The translations under genes and the position numbers were made by a program. Shown one piece after another: positions 27,170-36,360 of a stretch of 50,556 bases of DNA. Position 1 is the stretch's first letter; each line of letters starts with the position of its first letter. A model generated the notes under the pieces. That model was not told the DNA's origin, did no database searches, and saw only the letters and a list, made by a program, of their open reading frames with translations. This stretch comes from JBFXIE01 sp050176255 (GTDB taxonomy: Bacteria > Pseudomonadota > Gammaproteobacteria > Burkholderiales > Burkholderiaceae_C): the NCBI RefSeq assembly GCF_050176255.1, contig NZ_JBFXIE010000021.1; one strand, given 5' to 3'.

Positions 27170-28129
27170 ATGACCCTATTGCTGGCCCCGATGGAGGGGC
27201 TTTTGGACTTCGTGTTGCGTGACGTGCTCACCCGGGTGGGCGGCGTGGACCGGTGCGTGTCCGAGTTCATCCGCATCACTGGCAGCCTGTTGCCCGACAA
27301 GGTGTTCCTGCGCTATCTCCCCGAGCTGGCCCACGGCGGCCGCACGCTGACCGGTGTGCCGGTGCGCGCGCAGCTGCTGGGCTCGGATCCCGCCAGCATG
27401 GCGGACAACGCAGCCCGCCTGGCCAGCCTTGGCGCCGAGGGCATTGACCTGAACTTTGGCTGCCCCGCCAAGACCGTCAACCGCCACGGCGGCGGCGCCG
27501 CACTGCTGCGCGAGCCCGATCGCATCGCCGCCGTGGTGGCCGCCGTGCGCCGCGCCGTGCCCGCGCACCTGCCCGTGTCGGCCAAGATGCGCCTGGGCTA
27601 TGACGATGCCAGCCTGGCGCGCGACTGCGCCCGCGCCATGGCGCAAGGCGGCGCCTGCGAACTGGTGGTGCACGCGCGCACCAAGGTGGATGGCTACCGG
27701 CCTCCGGCGTACTGGGAGCTGATTCCCGCCATCCGCGCGGCCGTGCGCATCCCCGTGGTGGCCAATGGCGAGATATGGACCGTGCAGGACGCCCTGCGCT
27801 GCCGCAGCGTGTCGGGCTGCGACGCGCTGATGCTGGGCCGCGGCATGGTGGCAGACCCGGGGCTGGCCCTGGCCATCCGGGCGCACGACCGGGGCCAGCC
27901 CGCCGCCGTGCTGCCGTGGGCCGCGTTGCTGCCCCACATGGCGCGCTTCTGGGATCTGGTCTGCGAGAACCTGGAGCCGCGCCAGCGCGCCGGCCGGCTC
28001 AAGCAATGGCTCAACCTGCTGCGCCGCCGCTATCCGCAGGCGCAGCTGGCCTTTGACGAGGTGCGCGTGATGACCGAGCAGCGTGCCATCAGCGCATGGG
28101 TGCAGCAGACGCTGGACAGCGCCGGCTAA
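27170..28129 (+). CDS. dusC: tRNA-dihydrouridine synthase (DusC-like)
   Basis: 319 residues; FMN enzyme reducing uridines in the tRNA D-loop (U16 for DusC). The N-terminus LLLAPMEGLLDFVLRDVL, the SEFIRI...LLPDKVF block specific to DusC, the catalytic cysteine in GIDLNFGCPAKTVNRHGGGAAL, VSAKMRLGYDD, LVVHARTKVDGYRPPAYW and VVANGEIWTVQDA are all present. Start ATG 27170. Its stop overlaps the convergent ribD stop by two bases. Confidence 0.93.
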   Translation: MTLLLAPMEGLLDFVLRDVLTRVGGVDRCVSEFIRITGSLLPDKVFLRYLPELAHGGRTLTGVPVRAQLLGSDPASMADNAARLASLGAEGIDLNFGCPAKTVNRHGGGAALLREPDRIAAVVAAVRRAVPAHLPVSAKMRLGYDDASLARDCARAMAQGGACELVVHARTKVDGYRPPAYWELIPAIRAAVRIPVVANGEIWTVQDALRCRSVSGCDALMLGRGMVADPGLALAIRAHDRGQPAAVLPWAALLPHMARFWDLVCENLEPRQRAGRLKQWLNLLRRRYPQAQLAFDEVRVMTEQRAISAWVQQTLDSAG

Positions 28130-29238
28130 AAATCGGCTCGGCCCGCCACGCGGGCCAGCAGCCGCAAGTCCGGCCCCACCGGCTGCATGGCGTGGAGTTC
28201 CATGCGCATCCCGTCCGACAGCGCCTGCAACGGTCCCCAGCTGGCCAGCCCATGCGCGCCGCTGCCCAGCAGCAGGGGGGCCAGATACAGCAGCAGTTCA
28301 TCCACCAGCCCTTCGCGCAAGAACGAGCCGTTGAGCTTGTGACCTGCCTCCAAGTGCAGCTCGTTCACGCCATGCGCGCCCAGGTCGCGCAGCAGGGCGG
28401 GCAAGTCCACCTTGCCGCGGGCATTGGGCAGCAGGGTCACCGTGGCGCCGCGCGCCTGCAGCGCCTGGGCGCGTTGGGGGTGATCGTGCGCGCCGTAGAT
28501 GAACACGCGCCGGCCGGGCACCTCCAACAGCCGCGCCGTGGGCGGCGTCTGCAACTGGCTATCGACAAGCACCAGATGCGGCTGGCGCGGCGTGGCCACT
28601 TCGCGCACGTTGAGCAGCGGGTCGTCCTCCAGCACCGTGCCAATGCCGGTCAGCACAGCGCAGGCGCGGGCGCGCCAGGCATGGCCGTCGGCGCGCGCGG
28701 CGGGCCCGGTGATCCACTGGCTGGCGCCATTGGCCAGCGCAGTCACGCCGTCCAGCGAAGCAGCGGCCTTCATGCGCACCCACGGCGTGCCGCGCACCAT
28801 GCGGCTGAAAAAGCCGATGTTCAGTTCGCGCGACTCGGCTGCGCCCGGCCCCACCTGCACATCCACTCCCGCAGCCCGCAGCCGCGCAAAGCCCTGGCCA
28901 CTCACCAGTGGATTGGGGTCGGCAATGGAGGCCACCACACGGCCGATGCCGGCGGCAATCAGCGCGTCGCAACAAGGCCCCGTGCGTCCCTGATGCGCGC
29001 AGGGCTCCAGCGTGACATAGGCCGTGGCGCCACGCACGTCGTGCCCGCGGGCTGCCGCATCGCGCAGCGCCACCACCTCGGCATGCGGGCCGCCGGCCTG
29101 CTGGGTAAAGCCCTGGCCCAGCACGTCGCCGCCGTTGCTGGCAATTACACAGCCCACGCGCGGATTGGGGTTGGAAAGAAAAAGCGCCTGGGCGGCAAGC
29201 CCAAGCGCCTGGGTGATGAAGGGGGATGCGTCTGTCAT
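28126..29238 (-). CDS. ribD: Bifunctional riboflavin biosynthesis protein RibD
   Basis: 370 residues. The N-terminal deaminase (about 1-150) has the zinc motif in GGPHAEVVALRDA and LEPCAHQGRTGPCCDALI; the C-terminal reductase (about 155-370) starts RELNIGFFSRMVRGTPWVRMKAAASLDG and includes WITGPAARADGHAWRARACA. It carries out two steps of riboflavin synthesis. No FMN riboswitch is visible in the short upstream gap, and ribE/ribBA/ribH are not adjacent. Convergent with the dusC-like gene. Confidence 0.96.
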   Translation of the reverse strand: MTDASPFITQALGLAAQALFLSNPNPRVGCVIASNGGDVLGQGFTQQAGGPHAEVVALRDAAARGHDVRGATAYVTLEPCAHQGRTGPCCDALIAAGIGRVVASIADPNPLVSGQGFARLRAAGVDVQVGPGAAESRELNIGFFSRMVRGTPWVRMKAAASLDGVTALANGASQWITGPAARADGHAWRARACAVLTGIGTVLEDDPLLNVREVATPRQPHLVLVDSQLQTPPTARLLEVPGRRVFIYGAHDHPQRAQALQARGATVTLLPNARGKVDLPALLRDLGAHGVNELHLEAGHKLNGSFLREGLVDELLLYLAPLLLGSGAHGLASWGPLQALSDGMRMELHAMQPVGPDLRLLARVAGRADF

Positions 29239-29274
29239 GGAGCCCGCGATGGTAGCGCTGCGGGCCAGGGTACG

Positions 29275-29849
29275 CTATGCCAACAGCTCCGGCGCATCGG
29301 CATAGACGTCACGCAAGCTCACGGCCGCATCCAGGCAGCGCAACGTCAATAGATCATCGGGCCGGGTGAATATCTTGTGCTGCCAGCGGCCCTCGTCGCT
29401 CAGCTGGTGCAGGTTGACCTGCGCGCAGTCTTGGCGCGGCAGCAGGTATTCGCGCAGACTGGGTAGCAGGCGGTAAGCAAACAGCTTTTCGCGGGAGTCG
29501 ATGCGCTCGGTGCCGGGCGAGAGCACTTCCACCAGCAGGCAGGGGTGGCGGCGGTAGTAGGCCGACTCGCGGTCTTCCGGCTGACAGCTCAGCAGCAGGT
29601 CGGGGTAGTCTTCATGTCGGCCATGAAAAGCTGGCAGCCCTTTTGGCGTGCAGCTGGGAGCAGCGCCGCGTGCAGCGCGCCAGCAATCAAACCGTGCCTG
29701 TCGCCGGTATCGCCCATGGCAACGATCTGGCCTGCAAGGTACTCATGCTTGACCTCGGTGGCTTGCTCGCCGTCGAGGTAGTCTTGGACGGTAGCGAGCG
29801 GCTGGATCTGGGGCAAAGTTGTCGTTGGCTGATAAAGGGGTGGGGGCAC
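29275..29849 (-). pseudogene. Uma2-family (DUF820) endonuclease-like gene, frameshifted
   Basis: Two minus-strand frames together make one Uma2 protein. The first (GTG 29849 to about 29595) has PLATVQDYLDGEQATEVKHE, YLAGQIVAMGDTGDRHGLI and LFMADMK; the second (to the stop at 29275) continues YPDLLLSC, LLVEVLSPGTERIDSREKLF and REYLLP, with the family's V-E-V-L-S-P...R-D-x-x-x-K motif. Between MADMK and YPDLLLS about a dozen residues normally present are missing and the frame shifts, so the gene is probably inactive. It lies downstream of pilE on the same strand. A sequencing error would not explain the missing residues. Confidence 0.78.
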
Positions 29850-29882
29850 TGAGGACGGGGGCGGGCAATGCAGGGCGCGTGG

Positions 29883-30314
29883 TTACTTGCCCCAGCATTC
29901 CGTGACGATGGTTCCGGTGGTTACTCCCTTGGCGCCGCGCAGGCCAGTATTGGTCAGCGTGTAGTTGCCGCATTTGTCGCCAGTCTGGGCTCCTTTGGGG
30001 CTGGCAGTCAGGGTAAAGCTGGCCACCGGGTTGCCAGAAGGGGCATAGCTGATGTCGTAGCGGTTGTTAGGCAACTTTTTCAGGTGTTCAGGAAAGGCCG
30101 CCGCCGCAGGATAAGTACCTGTAGCGGTAGCCGCCCGCTCCAGCCACTGCTGTGCCTGCAGCAGTGCGGCGCGCGCTTCCGCCCTGTGTCCCCGCCGCAC
30201 GTACTCCGTATAGCTGGGGTAGGCGATGGCCGACAGGATGCCCACGATGGCCACCACGATCATCACTTCGATGAGGGTAAAGCCGCGATGTTGTTGGTAG
30301 CTGTGCCTGATCAT
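29883..30314 (-). CDS. pilE: Type IV pilin PilE (minor pilin)
   Basis: About 143 residues. Prepilin signature HRGFTLIEVMIVVAIVGILS, with cleavage by PilD after Gly and Glu at mature +5, then a C-terminal globular domain whose two cysteines (DKCGNY and TECWGK) form the usual disulfide loop. I favour ATG 30314, with AAGGGG nine bases upstream; ATG 30323 and a GTG at 30332 overlapping the pilY1 stop are alternatives. Last gene of fimT-pilV-pilW-pilX-pilY1-pilE; from position it is the minor pilin rather than the main PilA. Confidence 0.93.
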   Translation of the reverse strand: MIRHSYQQHRGFTLIEVMIVVAIVGILSAIAYPSYTEYVRRGHRAEARAALLQAQQWLERAATATGTYPAAAAFPEHLKKLPNNRYDISYAPSGNPVASFTLTASPKGAQTGDKCGNYTLTNTGLRGAKGVTTGTIVTECWGK

Positions 30315-30328
30315 CGAGTTCATCCCCT

Positions 30329-33300
30329 TCACTTGACTTGGCGCCAGCTGGGGCGCAGCGACTGCTCGGGCATGCGGGCGAGCATTTCCTTATTGTTTTT
30401 CGCATCAATGTCCATGATCTTGTCTTTCTGCGTGATCAAGGTATGCGAGCCCTTGGACACTCTCACCCGCGACACGTTGTCGTCGCCGGCGTTGTACAGG
30501 CCGTCGCCATTTTTGTCCACGATCTGCACCCTGGGGCGTTTGCCGTCCATGATGTTGATCAGTGTGCGGTACTGGCGCTCTTCGTCAACAGAAGTGGACT
30601 CGCAGCTTTCTACATTCGGATCCACATCCGAGCCCTTGGCGGGCACTTGCGAATACGCCGCCAGGATGTTGCTGCCGTCATAAAACTCCATGGGCTTGAG
30701 CATGCGCTCGCCTACGGCCGGCAGGTCCACGTACCAGCCATTGAAATTGGCCCAGGTGCCCTTTTTCAGCTCGTTTGTCGTGTCCTTCACGTCCACGGTG
30801 CCGTGGTCGCCGCCGCTCAGTTCGGTGATCTTTTGCTCTGCCAGCTTGGCGTTGGCCACGCCCTCGCCAAGCGGGCTGGGTGCGGGCACACAAGTTTTGC
30901 CGGGGCAGGAGCCGCCGCCGGGGTGCACTTCCAGGCGCTTGCCCTTGATGGTGTCGACAATGCGGTAGCGTGTGTTGTCCAGCACCGAGTAAATGGTTTG
31001 TACCTCAACGCTCTCCGGATCCCTGACGGCCACGTTACGCCCTGTGCCAAAGGCCACCATCATGCCGCCGACGGCGACTTCTGTGCCCGTCTTGCATTTG
31101 CCACTGACGATTTCGCAATCGGTGCGGTCGTTGGCGCGCACGGTGGGTGCAATGGTGATTGGCTGGATATTGGGACGCGAGGTAGAACCCAATGCCGTTG
31201 GCCCCCTGGCCGTGAACAGCGGCGACCCGCCCAGGGCCACGCCCCATTGGGCCTCGTTCACGTTGGTGAGGTCGAACTTCCACAGATTGCCCCGGTTGTC
31301 GCCGGCGTAGGCTATGTCGGGGCTTCCGTCCCCGTTCAGGTCGACCAGACGCGGCGCGGACAGGCCGTTGTCCGTGGCCTTGCCCGTGCCCGCGGCATCG
31401 GTGGTGACGGGAATGCGCTGCAGCTCCTGGGCGCCGTCCAGGTACTGAATCAGCAGCACGGGCCGTTGGTTGGTGCTGTTGTAGCCATTGCCCAGCACCA
31501 CTGCCCAGCGGTTGTTGTTCATGCGCGTGATCTGCGTCGTACGCATCGGGTTGCTCTCATCCAGCACGGGACGGGCGGTGATGTGGCCAATGTCCTTATC
31601 TTCATCCACTGCCTTGTCGCAGGCGGTTTTTTCGGCGCCGGTCATGGCCGCGCAATTGGGTGCGGCTTCGCTGGAGCCGCGCGTGCGATCCAGTTTGACC
31701 AAGGTGCTTGCGTTGCCTTCGGTAAAACCGCTGGCCGGGTTCGTCACATCCAGCACAAAGTAGCCTTTGCCGCCCGCGCCCAGCGCGCCCACCAGCAGGG
31801 TGCGCCAGTTTGGGATGTAGGAGGCGTCATCAGGGTTGCCTGTGCCCAGATCCACATCGCCGGTCATGGGCGAGCCGTCGACAAAAAACTTGTGCTTGTC
31901 GTTGAAGATGGGGTCGGTGAGTTCGGGCAGCTTGGGGATCACGCCCCGGGGTACGTAGGCAATTTTCTCGGTGCCGCCGTCCGTGCCCGTCGGAGTGCTT
32001 GCGTTGGCCGTAAAGCCATGCAGCATGCCGTCGTTGCCGCCCACGTAAATCATGGGCGGGCGTGCCGCATTGTCCCGCGTGAAGGCGGCATAACCCTTCA
32101 GTGCGTAGTTGCTGGCAGGCGCACCGGTGTACCACACCATGGAGTTGATGATGTCGCCCTGAATGCTCTTGCGCTCGCGGAAAGGCTTGGCAGTGGTGTA
32201 GCCAGTGGAGTCGGAGCCCTCCAAGCCACGGTCGCCGCGAATGTAGTTGAGCCTGTTCTGGCCGTTGGTTTTGACGACTGAGCCAGTGTCGCCCAACATG
32301 GCCTTTTGGGCGGTACTAAGGTAGGTCTGGTCAGTGGCCCACTTGAATGGCACGCCGCCTTTGTGCTTGGAGGTGACCCATTGGTCGCTCCAGCTCAGTA
32401 CCAGCCGGTTGGCAGCGCTGGTGGGGTAGAGCGCATCAAGCTTTTCGGCCGTGTTCTTGCCGCCCCAGCTGGGGTCGGTCACCGTAGTGCCGTCTTTCCT
32501 CACGGTCTCGGCGGTCACAAAGCCTTTCCATGCGTTGGTGGGCTCGTAGGCACCGGTGTACTTGCCCACGTCGTTGAATGTGTTGTTGGCACCGCTGGTG
32601 GCTGTGGAGGTCAGGTCGGGGTTGGTGGCGGTGTTGATCTGGCCGAAGATGTCGCGGAAGGCTTTTTCAAGGTCTGCGCCGCTGGTAACCGCGTAGAAGC
32701 GGCCACGACCGTTGAGGGCGGCGTGCCACAAGTCCAGCGAACGCTTGTTTTCCGCATCCATCAGGGGCCATTCTTGGGCGTCCTTGGCCAGATTCGGAAA
32801 GCTGCCGTCGTAGCCAAAAGGCACTTGATCCGTTGGGCTGATGATGGTGGAAGCACCCGGCCACGTGGTAGCCATTTCGCTAAAGCCAATGGTGTAGGTC
32901 ACCATGTGCGGCCAGGTGGCCGGGTTGTAGCGCGGGTTCCAGTAGCGATCAAGAGTGACTGAGGAGCCGCTGGCGTCGGTGAAGGTTTCTGTGGCCGGCG
33001 CCTTGCGGTAGTCAGCGGCGGGCTGCATGGTGCCGGTCATGCTGCTGGCAAAAGACGGTGGTACGGCCCAGCTGTAGAAGGCCCAGTCGGCCAGCGTGGT
33101 GCCGCTGCGATTGTCGCGGTACAGCGCAGACTTGGCTTGATCCGCCACTGTACCGCCGTACACCATACCGTCGGGCAAAGCCAGGTTGGTGGCATTGTCG
33201 CGCTTGTCGCTGTCGGGCACGGCAATTGCCGTGCCGTTCCAGCGGCCGTCGGTCATCAGGATGTGGTAAGAGCGGCGGCAAGCCAGATAAGGCGTGTCTT

Positions 33301-33898
33301 TGACACCAGGTTCGGATGCCCAGGGGCTGTTGGTGCCCAGTGGCTGTCGCATGTACTTGTCGGCCTGGCTGAACATTTCGTGCGAAGGCGTGCCGCCACT
33401 GGGCACCAGACCATTGATGAAACTGATGAAGTTGGTGCGGTGGGTGTTGTCCAGCACGCGCATGGAGTTGGTATTCATGCTGGTGCTGTTAACGCTGCTT
33501 GCGCCCGGAGCATTGGCGTTGTTGTGCATGGCTTGCCAGGACAGGCGGATTTTTTTGTCCGGCAGCACAGCTGTGTCGCGAATCACGCCGCCCACGCCCC
33601 CATCTCCAATCAGAGCGTACTTCAGCACGTTGATGCGGCGGCTGGTCAGTGGCCAGGTACCGTCGGCATTGGGAACTTTGTTGTTGGTAGCACCGTACGA
33701 GCTTTCCGCATTCAGGCGGTAATTCATACTCCCCGAATCGTCAATCGAGATGATCACGTTGGGCCGCACATAAGGCTCAGTGCTGCCCGGCGGCGATTGC
33801 GCCAAATCCAGCGCCCAGGCGCTGCATGGCGCCAGCGCGGCACTTGCGGCCAGGGCGAGCAAGGTCTTGCGAAAGCGGGTGGGCGTGTTGCGGGGCAT
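30329..33898 (-). CDS. pilY1: Type IV pilus tip adhesin/biogenesis factor PilY1
   Basis: 1189 residues from ATG 33898 with GGAG upstream. Signal peptide (RKTLLALAASAALAPCSAWA), then a von Willebrand A-like region with MIDAS start NVIISIDDSGSMN at about residues 47-59, and a C-terminal PilY1 beta-propeller (EKIAYVPRGVIPKL, YFVLDVTNPASGF, VDLNGDGSPDIAYAGDNRGN) with a Ca-binding loop VDKNGDGLYNAGDDN near the end. PilY1 promotes pilus extension, adhesion and surface sensing. pilX is 87 bp upstream across a palindromic repeat; pilE is 14 bp downstream. Confidence 0.95.
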   Translation of the reverse strand: MPRNTPTRFRKTLLALAASAALAPCSAWALDLAQSPPGSTEPYVRPNVIISIDDSGSMNYRLNAESSYGATNNKVPNADGTWPLTSRRINVLKYALIGDGGVGGVIRDTAVLPDKKIRLSWQAMHNNANAPGASSVNSTSMNTNSMRVLDNTHRTNFISFINGLVPSGGTPSHEMFSQADKYMRQPLGTNSPWASEPGVKDTPYLACRRSYHILMTDGRWNGTAIAVPDSDKRDNATNLALPDGMVYGGTVADQAKSALYRDNRSGTTLADWAFYSWAVPPSFASSMTGTMQPAADYRKAPATETFTDASGSSVTLDRYWNPRYNPATWPHMVTYTIGFSEMATTWPGASTIISPTDQVPFGYDGSFPNLAKDAQEWPLMDAENKRSLDLWHAALNGRGRFYAVTSGADLEKAFRDIFGQINTATNPDLTSTATSGANNTFNDVGKYTGAYEPTNAWKGFVTAETVRKDGTTVTDPSWGGKNTAEKLDALYPTSAANRLVLSWSDQWVTSKHKGGVPFKWATDQTYLSTAQKAMLGDTGSVVKTNGQNRLNYIRGDRGLEGSDSTGYTTAKPFRERKSIQGDIINSMVWYTGAPASNYALKGYAAFTRDNAARPPMIYVGGNDGMLHGFTANASTPTGTDGGTEKIAYVPRGVIPKLPELTDPIFNDKHKFFVDGSPMTGDVDLGTGNPDDASYIPNWRTLLVGALGAGGKGYFVLDVTNPASGFTEGNASTLVKLDRTRGSSEAAPNCAAMTGAEKTACDKAVDEDKDIGHITARPVLDESNPMRTTQITRMNNNRWAVVLGNGYNSTNQRPVLLIQYLDGAQELQRIPVTTDAAGTGKATDNGLSAPRLVDLNGDGSPDIAYAGDNRGNLWKFDLTNVNEAQWGVALGGSPLFTARGPTALGSTSRPNIQPITIAPTVRANDRTDCEIVSGKCKTGTEVAVGGMMVAFGTGRNVAVRDPESVEVQTIYSVLDNTRYRIVDTIKGKRLEVHPGGGSCPGKTCVPAPSPLGEGVANAKLAEQKITELSGGDHGTVDVKDTTNELKKGTWANFNGWYVDLPAVGERMLKPMEFYDGSNILAAYSQVPAKGSDVDPNVESCESTSVDEERQYRTLINIMDGKRPRVQIVDKNGDGLYNAGDDNVSRVRVSKGSHTLITQKDKIMDIDAKNNKEMLARMPEQSLRPSWRQVK

Positions 33899-33930
33899 GG
33901 CGTGCTCCTGTCTGTCTAGCAATGATGAAA

Positions 33931-33981
33931 TATGGTTTTTAGGCTTGCCTGGTAAGCGCTGGCAGCTCACTTTTTTGATGA
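33931..33981 (-). repeat. Palindromic repeat, copy H
   Basis: TTTTTAGGCTTGCCTGGTAA then GCGCTGGCAGCTCACTTTTT, minus orientation, filling the pilX-pilY1 gap inside the pilin operon. Confidence 0.75.
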
Positions 33982-33985
33982 CACG

Positions 33986-34759
33986 TCAGTCCTTGGCCCG
34001 TTGCCGCGCATAGGTTTGCTGCAGCACCACCACGGTGACGGGCTGGGCGCCGGTTTCGCCCGTTCGCGGGGGGCGTGTCTTGCGGCCAAAAGCCACCGCG
34101 GTGATGCGGTACACCACGCTGGGCGTCAGGTGGAGCGGCAGCAGATCACTGGGGCCACCCACGATGAGGTTTGAGTTTTTGCTGCTCTCGTCATAGGGCA
34201 GCACCTCAATCCAGTACCAGCCACCACGGTTGAAGGCGCCGGTGTCGGCCAGGATGGGGTTGGCAGGGTTGTCTTCGTTGCCCACCGCTGCGCCAGTGAA
34301 TTGGCCGTAGCGTGCGCCCGTTTTTGTCATTTCCTCCAGGGTGACGCCCTGGGTGGTGTCGTTGTTGTTCCAGAAGTCCAGCTTGCCCGTGCGCTTGACG
34401 CACAGGCCCTTGCTGCATTGGGTGGGCTGCGGATCCAGGTTGGCTAGCAGCGGGCCTACGTCCTTGGCTTCGGGGGGGAATCTGACGGCAATGCCGGCGC
34501 GGCAGACGTCGCCAGTCCCCACGCAAGAGCTGCCATCGGCCCGCTCGCCACGGATGTCCAGTTCCGCGTCTTGTATCAGGGCCTGCGCGGCCTCGAAGGC
34601 GCGCTGGTAGTCGGCGTCGTTGCCCACCACCAGCTCATTGAACAGTGAGGTGCGCGATGCCCACAGTGCCAGCAGCATCGAGAGCATGACGAAGACGATG
34701 ACGACAAACAGCGCCACGCCTTGCTGGCGCCTGTGGTAGTCGGGGGGCATGCGTTGCAT
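33986..34759 (-). CDS. pilX: Type IV pilus minor pilin PilX
   Basis: 257 residues. The N-terminus RQQGVALFVVIVFVMLSMLLALWASRT is the PilX-type prepilin start, with an atypical Gly-Val-Ala-Leu cleavage site, followed by LFNELVVGNDADYQRAFEAAQALI and a cysteine-containing globular part. The C-terminus (VYRITAVAFGR, VVVLQQTYAR) is the conserved PilX tail. It forms the pilus priming complex with FimT, PilV, PilW and PilE. Confidence 0.92.
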   Translation of the reverse strand: MQRMPPDYHRRQQGVALFVVIVFVMLSMLLALWASRTSLFNELVVGNDADYQRAFEAAQALIQDAELDIRGERADGSSCVGTGDVCRAGIAVRFPPEAKDVGPLLANLDPQPTQCSKGLCVKRTGKLDFWNNNDTTQGVTLEEMTKTGARYGQFTGAAVGNEDNPANPILADTGAFNRGGWYWIEVLPYDESSKNSNLIVGGPSDLLPLHLTPSVVYRITAVAFGRKTRPPRTGETGAQPVTVVVLQQTYARQRAKD

Positions 34760-34780
34760 GGTGTTTTTTCTGGAAAAGTG

Positions 34781-35701
34781 TTAGAGCACCGTGCCAATCA
34801 GCCCCTGGCTGCGCATCTGGAACACGCTGCGAAACATGATGTGCATGCGCCGGGCGCGGTTGCCGGTTAAGGTGGTCATGTCCACCGCAGTGCCGTCGCA
34901 GTCGGTGTAGGTGCTGCCGGCGGGCATGTCGATGGGCTCCGCGCCGAAGAGCACCAGGCAAACCTCCACGGCCTGCACCCGTGCCCATAGATCCACGTTG
35001 CCAGCGGTGACGTATTGGATCTTGGCATTGCCGGGCTCGGTAAGGTCTTGCAGCAGGTAGCGCACCTGAAAGTTGGCCACGTTCTGCGCGATGGGCTGCG
35101 CGGTTGCGCCGTTGCCTTGGCACCGCAGGTTGGTGCCATCTAGCTGGAAGATGCTTTCCACCCGTTGGTCGGCGCTGGTTTCTGCAGGGCCGCCCAAGCA
35201 GTTGCGTGCCAAGGCTATGGGCGTTGCGATTTTGTGTACGGATTCTTTGTAACGGCGGTAGCCCACGTTGAGTGTGACGGGCGTGTCGGTGCCACCCAAG
35301 GTGTTGGCAGATGGATCAAAACCGTTGACGGTGCCGGATGCGGGCACCACGGTCTCGAAGGCCACTGGCGCCATGGGTACGTTGTTTGCTGCGGCATTGG
35401 TGGAGTTGGGGTTGAGATACAGCGAGCCCGCCTGGCGCAGCTGCAGGCCGATGACGCGCATGGTGCTGGCCGCCTGTTGCTGAATGCTGCTGGCGTCGCT
35501 TACCGTGCCCGATACGCCGCGCGAGACCATCAGCGCGCCCATCGCCACAGCCACGACGAGCAGTCCGATGGACAGGCCCACCATCAGCTCGATGAGTGTG
35601 ACGCCGCGCTCGGAGCGCCTGCGGCATGGCGAAATTGGCAAGCGTTTTTGGCCTGTGGGCCTTGTTTGAAAAGCGCTGGCAGCTATGATTTTTGATGGCA
35701 T
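34781..35701 (-). CDS. pilW: Type IV pilus minor pilin PilW
   Basis: 306 residues from ATG 35701. The prepilin motif RRSERGVTLIELMVGLSIGLLV starts near residue 32, so the leader is unusually long. The first 20 or so codons are made of a palindromic repeat copy that overlaps the start, giving MPSKIIAASAFQTRPTGQKR. A TTG within the leader at about 35641 would give a more usual 13-residue leader, but I see no strong ribosome site for either. The rest (IQQQAASTMRVIGLQLRQAG and RMHIMFRSVFQMRSQG) is typical PilW. It starts two bases after the pilV stop. Confidence 0.92.
   Translation of the reverse strand: MPSKIIAASAFQTRPTGQKRLPISPCRRRSERGVTLIELMVGLSIGLLVVAVAMGALMVSRGVSGTVSDASSIQQQAASTMRVIGLQLRQAGSLYLNPNSTNAAANNVPMAPVAFETVVPASGTVNGFDPSANTLGGTDTPVTLNVGYRRYKESVHKIATPIALARNCLGGPAETSADQRVESIFQLDGTNLRCQGNGATAQPIAQNVANFQVRYLLQDLTEPGNAKIQYVTAGNVDLWARVQAVEVCLVLFGAEPIDMPAGSTYTDCDGTAVDMTTLTGNRARRMHIMFRSVFQMRSQGLIGTVL
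35643..35697 (-). repeat. Palindromic repeat, copy I (encodes the PilW leader)
   Basis: TTTTTGGCCTGTGGGCCTTG then AAAAGCGCTGGCAGCTATGA and TTTTTGATG, minus orientation. It coincides with the first codons of pilW. Confidence 0.85.
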
Positions 35702-35703
35702 TT

Positions 35704-36360
35704 TCAAGATCCCGGGCAGTAGTACTGTGCTGGGCCCCCGCCGCCGAGGTAAGGCGCGCAGCGCGCGGGCACAGGGATGTATTGCAGGTGGCAGGTACGG
35801 TCGGCCGGGCAGGTGGCTGCCGTGCCGCCGCCCTCCTTGAAGGTGCCGTCAGCGGCGAGGAATCTGGAAGCGTCGATGTTGTTCCTGTAGAGCAGCTCGT
35901 CGGCCGCGTTGTCGATGTCGCGCTCGTTCTCGCGCCAGCTGATCATTACGCCCAGCTGGCGGCGGTTGGCGGGGTCGGTCTCGCCTGGTGGCAAGAAGAT
36001 GCTGGCGCGGCCCAGGGGCAGGGTGCTGGCTACGGTTTGCTTCCAGGCAGCCACGTCATGCGCGGCCAGTTCAGACCGTGTGCAGGTTTTGGTTTGACAG
36101 TCGCTGGCTGCAGGCGTGGCGTTGAATGGCGACACGTAGCTGTTGATTTCGGCAAGTGCATTGGGACTAACTTTCATGCGCTCGCCAAGATCCTCAATCA
36201 GGCGGATGGCCTGTGCGCGGCGCACGGTGGTCTGGGTGTCGGTCAGGGTGCGCATCTGCACGCCCAGAATGCCCAAAATGCCCAGTGCCGCGATGACGAT
36301 GGCCACCAGAGATTCAATCAGCGTGATACCGCGCTGGCGGTGCAAGGGTGCGGGTTTCAT
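35704..36360 (-). CDS. pilV: Type IV pilus minor pilin PilV
   Basis: 218 residues from ATG 36360, which overlaps the fimT stop by four bases (ATGA). Prepilin start RQRGITLIESLVAIVIAALGILGILG, then QMRTLTDTQTTVRRAQAIRL, VMISWRENE and a C-terminal Cys-rich end (CAPYLGGGGPAQYYCPGS). Typical PilV; it links FimT and PilW in the tip complex. Confidence 0.92.
   Translation of the reverse strand: MKPAPLHRQRGITLIESLVAIVIAALGILGILGVQMRTLTDTQTTVRRAQAIRLIEDLGERMKVSPNALAEINSYVSPFNATPAASDCQTKTCTRSELAAHDVAAWKQTVASTLPLGRASIFLPPGETDPANRRQLGVMISWRENERDIDNAADELLYRNNIDASRFLAADGTFKEGGGTAATCPADRTCHLQYIPVPARCAPYLGGGGPAQYYCPGS

Noticed and set aside
29239..29274. FMN riboswitch before ribD
   Set aside because: The minus-strand upstream of ribD is a short gap into the Uma2 remnant, too small and without RFN-like blocks.
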